Below the pieces are notes generated by a model. It did not search any database, was not told where the DNA came from, and saw only the letters and a list, made by a program, of their open reading frames with translations. From the NCBI GenBank assembly GCA_009760885.1, contig CM019721.1, forward strand, positions 23,661,974 through 23,725,973: 64,000 bases of DNA, given 5' to 3'. Below are positions 58,436 to 64,000 of this stretch, in pieces. This DNA is from Achatina immaculata. Taxonomy: Eukaryota > Mollusca > Gastropoda > Stylommatophora > Achatinidae. Made by a program: the position numbers and the translations under genes. Position 1 is the first letter of the stretch. Every line of letters begins with the position of its first letter.

Positions 58436-58785
58436 ATAGGCAGTCTAAATTAGTTCAGTCTAAAGTATGACTTGATTGTTGTATCTATAATATTGATGTT
58501 CCAAAAATGTGTGAATTTAAAATGAGTGTGAGCATGTAATAAAGTTTATTTCATATAGTTGCAAAAAGAAGAATGTGGAATGTATGGAAAGAAAGAAAGC
58601 GTTTATTAGTTATTTATTTATTCATTTTATGTTTGTTCATGCATATTATGTTCAATAACAAATGCTGAATATCTGTGAATGAATGAAAGTTGTATGATGA
58701 ATGGCAGAATGGTAGTCGGGCCTGCGTGCCCAATTCTTAACTCTTAGAAAATAAAGTCTGTTCGTTTGTTCAAGAACTTCTTTTT
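58436..58785 (+). mobile_element. Jockey/CR1-like LINE 3' UTR, unit Y copy
   Basis: Remainder of the 3' UTR behind LINE-B, ending GAAAATAAAGTCTGTTCG at about 58765, with AATAAA in polyadenylation-signal position. Confidence 0.85.
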
Positions 58786-59388
58786 ATTCTTTGTAAAACC
58801 AGACGTGGCCGCATAATAGTGGAATTTGACTTTTGTCTAAATGTCGGAATAAAAAAAAATGTTGTTTCCACTATGTACTTTCCACTGTGTGGTTTCAATA
58901 CAGCGCGTTAAACACAGAAAGTAACTAGAAACATGAAACAATTTATACCCCCCCCCCCCATTTTTTTTACGAAAGTTCCATAGAAAAGCTCTGCTCTGGT
59001 TAGCGGGGGTAAACTCTATTAGTTATGGAAGAAATGACAAAATTATCACAAAATAAGAGGAGTGCGTTACAAAAGAGTTAATTTTAGATGAGTCATATTG
59101 TTCACGTGTTCTCATTGAACTAGGACATTGATGTGGTGAGAGCGAAAACGATCTATCAAGAGCAAATGAGCCAGACGTAACGTAGGATCCGGTATATGGG
59201 GTGAAGTGCATTCTGGTTAGAAATAGATCATATACAAACCGAGAAAAAGATAGATAGAGATGGACACAGAGAGAGAGAGAGAGAGAGATGAAAGAGATAT
59301 ACAAACCCATACATGGGCATAGAGAGAAAGAGAAAAGTGCTGAGAGAGATGGGCATAGGGTAAAGTTCAGAGAGAGAGAGAGAGAGAT
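58786..59388. repeat. Composite repeat, partial copy in unit Y, left of LINE
   Basis: Aligns with 55851-56500. It ends in a (GA)n at which the LINE 3' end begins; the copy resumes at 63388. Confidence 0.9.
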
Positions 59389-62300
59389 TGATCTTTTTGA
59401 TTGATCTTTATTTCAAAAGGTTTAAGAAATGATCAAGCAGGCCCGTCTGACATTCTGCCCTTTATCATACATCTTTCACTCTATTCCAGACATTCTACAA
59501 ATATGCTGTTCATATAACAAACATAACTAACAATGAAGCTGAGAAACATAAAATAAAATATAACATTTACGTTTCGCTCTTAAACATTCACTCAGTGCAG
59601 AAGTAACTACATACATTATAAATGACTATCTACTAAACAAAATTTTCGAGACTATTCAGAAAACAATTAATTGTATTCGGTGTCTGTAAGAGCAGTTTAA
59701 GATAACTTTTAAGTTTTATAATTCATGGAGGCATGTAGACGACATCAAATAGATATTGGGAAAGTCTGTAGTTGTAGGAAGGATTATAATTTATATTTTT
59801 TATATAGGATTGGAGGGTACTCCAAAGATGAGCAGCAGAATAACTAAAGCTTTTCTTGTAAAGATCAAGTCTAGGTTCTGGAAGACATATGTTGTTCAAG
59901 CGTTGGCTGCACTTTGGGCTAAATTTAAACAGGTTCCATAGATAAGGCGGGGCATGCCGTGAAAGAATTTGATGTACTAATTTGGCTTTGTTGAAGAGGA
60001 ATCTGTTCTTAAGAGGTAGTATTTTGATACGTTTGTGGTTCTAAGGACTGCAAATGCGCCTCAAACAGCCTCTGGCAGTCAAGTCCAGCTCCTGGCCTTC
60101 CCGTGGCAGAACTGTTTAAACTGACAGTAGAAGGCGCGAGGGCGAATATCTGGTGCCTGAAAACCAGTTACATAGGGTAGATGAGTGGCACGTTTGGTAG
60201 CTCATCTGCCGCTGTTGGCGAGATTTTTCAGCTGCCGTGCGTGGAGCGGTGTTCCTCCCGGCCAATGAAGAAAGGTGCAAATGAGGCATCACTGCGGAAA
60301 AGGTGGTAGAAAGGATAAAGCGAAGCAAACAGTCAAATCGCGGCACCTCTGGTCTGGATGTCGGCCACGTCCTGAATGCAGTCATATCGGGTGAAATGCA
60401 TGTACCGGCTTGTCCCAGAGGTTAAGACACTGCTGGCGAGACTCTTCAAATTCCGCGCGTGGAGTGAAGCTCCTCCCGGTCAAGGAAGAATGCGGAAAAG
60501 AAATAAAGGTTGCTGTGCGGCGCCGATGGAAAAAGGTGGTGTAAAGTGAAGTTTAACTGGTATGTCCAGTAGTATCGCTACGAGAGCTATACCATGGCAC
60601 CTCTGCCCTAGAGGCCGGCCACGTCCGAAATACACCTACACTGGTGAAATATGCCTAAACCGGCACACACCAGGGGTGGAACTTGATGGCTAGACATGTC
60701 ATGCCACCTCCGCTCTAGAGGTCGGTAACGCCTGATATACACCCATACTGGTGATTTTTGCCTAAACCGGCTCACACCAGGGGTGAATCTTTAAGGCTAT
60801 GCATGTCACAGTACCTCTGCTCTAGAGGTCGGTCTCGTCCCAAACACGCCCATACTGGGATAATGCTTAAACCGGCTCAACCCAGGGGTAGAAGTCACTA
60901 GTGGCGAGGATTCGTCCTCCAGGACAAAAGCTCCATCCTAGTCACAACTAGGAAGGGTAGCGGCCACGACCGCAAAATGCTGAAGTCGGAGACACTGGAC
61001 CAGGGAAGTCTAGATAGGCAACCACCTCTCACCCGGCGGGGATGTTTGCGTATCCTAATCACGCTGAGGTTTTCCGGTGAGAAAGTCCAACTATGGGCTG
61101 GATGGGCAACCACCTCTCACCCGGCGGTGATACACGGGTATCTCAAAACACGTCGAGGTTTTCCGGTGAGAAAGTCCAACTCTGGCCTGGGTGGGCTACC
61201 GCCTCTCACCCAGCTGGGATGCACTGATATCCTAAACACGTCGAGGTCTTCCGGTGAGAAAGTCCAACCCTAGATTAAACTGGTGCAATGAAAACCACGG
61301 TGTCACGCAATCCCGCTTCCGAGACCCACCAAGAATACAGGCTAAAGCCCTGTGATACTCTGAACCCCCTGTGGTCCTCACGTGGATCTCGTGTGGTCTT
61401 TTCGGGGACCACACAGGGGACCACGGGACCTAACGAGGACCACAGGCGTAAATTCGGTAGGATCACAGTGCGGTTTTGGTGGTAGAAGCGAACGAAGAAG
61501 AAGAAGAAGAAGAAGATACGTTTGTGATTGTTAGTTGTTTGTGCTTGGTCTTTGTCACTAATAAGCTTTACTGCTCGCTTTTGGAGTGAGCAAAGCCACT
61601 TTGTATTTGACACTGAGCAACCATCCCAAACTGTTGAGCAATAGTCTAAATGTGTTTGTATATGAGATATGTAGTATGTCTTCCTAGTGTCTTGATCGAT
61701 GAAGTGCTTAATTTTAGCTAATTGGTATACTTTTTGTTCGATGAGTTTTGTTAGATATTGCACATGAGAGTTCCAGGTCAGATGTTGGTCAATAATAAGA
61801 CCTAGTGTTTTGTGCTCGCTAACGTTTTCTATCTGTGATGTTTCTGTACAGAGCCTAAGTGGTGTTTTTGTTGCGTTTTGAAGTTTCTGTCTTGTTGTTA
61901 TGAGCATTGATTTTTTTTATCGGTGTTTATAATCATGCCATTATTTTTGCTCCATCCAATTAAATTGTATAACTCGAACTGAAGAGTGGATTCTAGATTA
62001 ACACAGTCGTAGTCACTTGTGTAGACTGTGCAATCATCGGCAAAAAGGTCACAAGAAGAGTGTTTAAGATGAAGTGGAAGATCTTGCTGAACACCCAGTG
62101 TCAAGTGTAGCAGAATTTGATAGAGAATTGTTGAAGAATACTACCTGTTGTCTGTCTGAAAGAAACGATGCAATTAATTTTATTAGGTCAGGGTGCAGTC
62201 TATAAGTCTTTATTTTTCTTACAAGAATATCGTGGTCAATCATATCAAATGCCTTTTTAAAGTCGACAAAGATGGCACCACATAGTCTGTCGTCATTTAT

Positions 62301-63387
62301 GTTTACTAACCAGTTTTCTGTCATTTTGGTAAGAGCTGTGTGGCAGGAATGATTGGGTCTAAAGCCTGACTGACTGTCTATGAGTAAATTGTTCTCTTGC
62401 ATGTGTCGTAGAGTTATTTTGTGTATGTGGTTTTCGAGTGGTTTTGATAATGACGATAATATGAATATTGATCTATAGTTGGTAAGATTGTTGGATGAGC
62501 CAGATTTAAAGCGAGGATACACCTTAGCAGTTTTAAAAGCCTCAGGGAAATAACATTTTGCAGTGCACTGGTTGTAAATATATGTTAGTGTATGTGAAAT
62601 GACAGGTGCAGCATAACGTAAGATCTTATTACTAATATTATTAAGCCCAGCTGTATTGTTGTTTTTTAAGGTTAAGAGATAACTGTGAACTTCACTGACT
62701 GTTAAGAATGGAATGTGTAACTGTTTAAAATCAGTACATCTGCTGTCCAGGAAGGTTTGTAGTTCATGTAAGTCGCATAAAGGAGCTGATATTGATGATT
62801 TAAGAACGTTGATTTCTTCTCTGAAATGTGTACTGATATGTGCGCTAGTGTATGCACGATTGATGGTTTGAGAATCAAAATTTTTTTTTTATTTGATAGG
62901 GTATTTATGGCTTTCCAAATTGATTTACTGTCTGATTTATTCTGTATTAGATTCCTGAAGTAATTTTTTTTCTCTTGTCTTATTAAGTATTGAACTTTGT
63001 TTCTGAGTGAACGGTAGGTCATAAAGTCCTTGATTTTGTGCGCCCGGTCACGTTCTCTCATGGATTGTAGTATTTCAGGTGTTATCCAAGGTGACTTCGT
63101 CTGGTGTTTTACTCTCATCTCTTTCATGGGGACATGTTTTTCTAATACATCTCTGAAGATCTTTAGCCAATATTCTATTGCCTCATCGGGGTCAATTAGT
63201 TGGTACACGTATGTAAGTGAAGATTCTTGCAAATCATTAAGGAATAATTCTAGGTTAAATTTTCTGAAGCTTCTAAATTTCATACTGATGTGATTGTGTT
63301 TAGGAAGTTTATACCCCTTTCTTGTCCACGTACAGCAGACTGGGTAATGATCACTTAACGAGGTATGAGGGATGTTACATTCAATGA
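59389..63387 (-). mobile_element. Jockey/CR1-like LINE, 5'-truncated, itself interrupted
   Basis: About 2.5 kb of LINE without the nested retroposon. Minus-strand order: end of APE endonuclease with HTSLSDHYPVCC; a linker with PWITPEILQSMRERDRAHK and NKVQYLIRQEKKNYFR (to 62702); RT with NLTNYRSIFILSSLSKPLE, LIDSQSGFRPNHSCHTAL, FVDFKKAFDMIDHDIL (motif A Asp) and SFLSDRQQ (62522-62064); FADDCTVY (motif C) in another frame; LGLIIDQHLTWNSHV; LQKRAVKLI; after the nested element KNRFLFNKAKLVHQIL, KSFSYSAAHLWSTL, and stop at 59723-59725; then a 3' UTR with AAATAAAGATCAATC. Between motifs A and C the QGS.LGP..F stretch is missing, as if about 40 bp were deleted. It lies in a (GA)n of a composite copy. 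Inactive. Confidence 0.92.
60038..61514 (+). mobile_element. 1.48-kb GAA-tailed retroposon, copy 3, intact with target-site duplication
   Basis: Flanked by GATACGTTTGTG at 60026-60037 and 61515-61526; it splits the LINE ORF2 frame, which continues on both sides. Internal structure: head 60038-60200; a region with GCTGGCGAGA..CTTC and CTCCTCCCGG repeated at about 60210 and 60430; four units of about 108-115 bp with ACCTCTGCTCTAGAGGTCGG starting near 60341, 60595, 60703 and 60812; three units of about 88 bp with ACCACCTCTCACCCGGCGG and GAGAAAGTCCAAC starting near 61015, 61101 and 61190; a 3' part and (GAA)n at 61490-61514. More GC-rich than its surroundings. No coding potential recognised. Confidence 0.93.
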
Positions 63388-64000
63388 TGAGAGAGAGAGA
63401 GAGAGAGAGAGACATACAGAGAAAAGTCAGAGAGAGATGGAGATGAGTAGTGAGAGATGGGCACATATTGATATGATCATGGAGGGATGGTTCAAAGAGA
63501 GAGAGAGAGAGAGAGAGAGATCGTTTTCGCTCTCATAACTTTGTGATCGTTAAGTAATAAAGCTGTTCCTACTTTTTTTTAGTTGTTTATACGTTTTGGT
63601 ATCACAGCTTTACTGCAGTGGCTCCGTGTATTGTTGTATACTTATACACTAATTATTGTGCGTTACTCCAAGGCCGTCACGGAGACTATGACAACCCTTG
63701 CTCTGTTAGCCAGGTCAGACTTTTTACTGGGGAGCTAGGACAGGGTCTTGGCCGGCTATGGCTCCCAACCCCTGATGCTAGCATGTCAACTATTGGTAGC
63801 TGACTGCCAAATCGGACAGCGATTTCAGAGATCACAGAGACCTGGGATACGTCTATCAAATAAACAGAGGGAATGAATGTCACTAAGAAACAAACATTTG
63901 GTGTCAGTGACTAAGATGGCTGCTTATGGCAAACCAAATACTACCACAGTTATTCTTGTACGTATAACACTTATAAATACTACCAAAGTTATTCTTGTAC
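63388..64000. repeat. Composite repeat resuming behind the LINE, cut by window end
   Basis: GA-rich, then ATCGTTTTCGCTCTCATAAC, the 63522-63668 segment shared with unit X, GTTAGCCAGGTCAG (as 13760 and 38515), native GAATGTCACTAAG and the start of the 39-bp array (from about 63938, at least 1.5 units). Confidence 0.9.

Larger units (their letters stand above)
56957..63876. repeat. Tandem duplication unit Y, enlarged by a LINE insertion
   Basis: Begins at the chimeric ATGTCA junction and ends at the native composite GGGAATGAATGTCACTAAG (63877-63882). Without the LINE at 59389-63387 it is about 2.9 kb. It is longer than X mainly because it retains about 430 bp of LINE-B. X and Y differ by scattered substitutions, so the duplication is not recent. 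Confidence 0.88.

Overview
The window is non-coding, repeat-dominated DNA from an animal nuclear genome. The evidence for this is debris of APE-type LINEs, Tc1 and mariner transposases, a tRNA-derived SINE, long micro- and minisatellites and low gene density. The mix of LINE and Tc1 types recalls molluscs, but this is a weak inference. No host gene with recognisable function is present. The only sizeable unexplained open frame is at 1294-1863 (minus).

Three things make up most of the sequence. (1) A composite long-period repeat of about 8-9 kb appears nearly complete at 8442-16450 and 32860-41640. It is partial at 1-859, 55851-56957 and 58786-59388 plus 63388-64000. Each copy carries the same series of embedded minisatellites (periods about 25, 39, 70, 23, 39 and 33-35 bp) and TTC, ATC and ACT microsatellites, but with different copy numbers. 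(2) A family of roughly 22-bp, purine-rich minisatellites fills 2003-4119, 17008-20227 and 21707-31708 (about 15 kb), with internal higher-order duplications of about 0.53, 1.44 and 2.02 kb. (3) Nested mobile elements fill the rest.

The clearest mobile-element histories are these. A 1.48-kb non-coding retroposon built of internal tandem repeats and ending in a (GAA)n tail occurs three times (5661-6993, 20228-21706 reversed, 60038-61514). Two of these copies have exact 12- and 14-bp target-site duplications. A Tc1-like element (52417-54168) sits in a minus-strand LINE reverse transcriptase and was itself hit by a 235-bp LINE 3' end with a 13-bp target-site duplication. A 2.5-kb Jockey/CR1-like LINE (59389-63387, minus) entered a GA microsatellite of a composite copy and was later interrupted by the retroposon. 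A second LINE (57798-58435) sits in the 3' UTR of a Jockey/CR1-like LINE with a 13-bp target-site duplication.

Two tandem duplications join a transposon-derived sequence to the composite repeat through short microhomologies: a 1273-bp pair at 6512-9057 (8-bp TTAACCCA) and a 2.5-2.9-kb pair at 54408-63876 (6-bp ATGTCA). The first pair appears identical, so it is very recent or an assembly artefact. The second is clearly diverged.

Long open frames over the arrays are by-products of repeat periodicity and are not annotated as genes. All comparisons were made by eye; percentages and database matches are not available.
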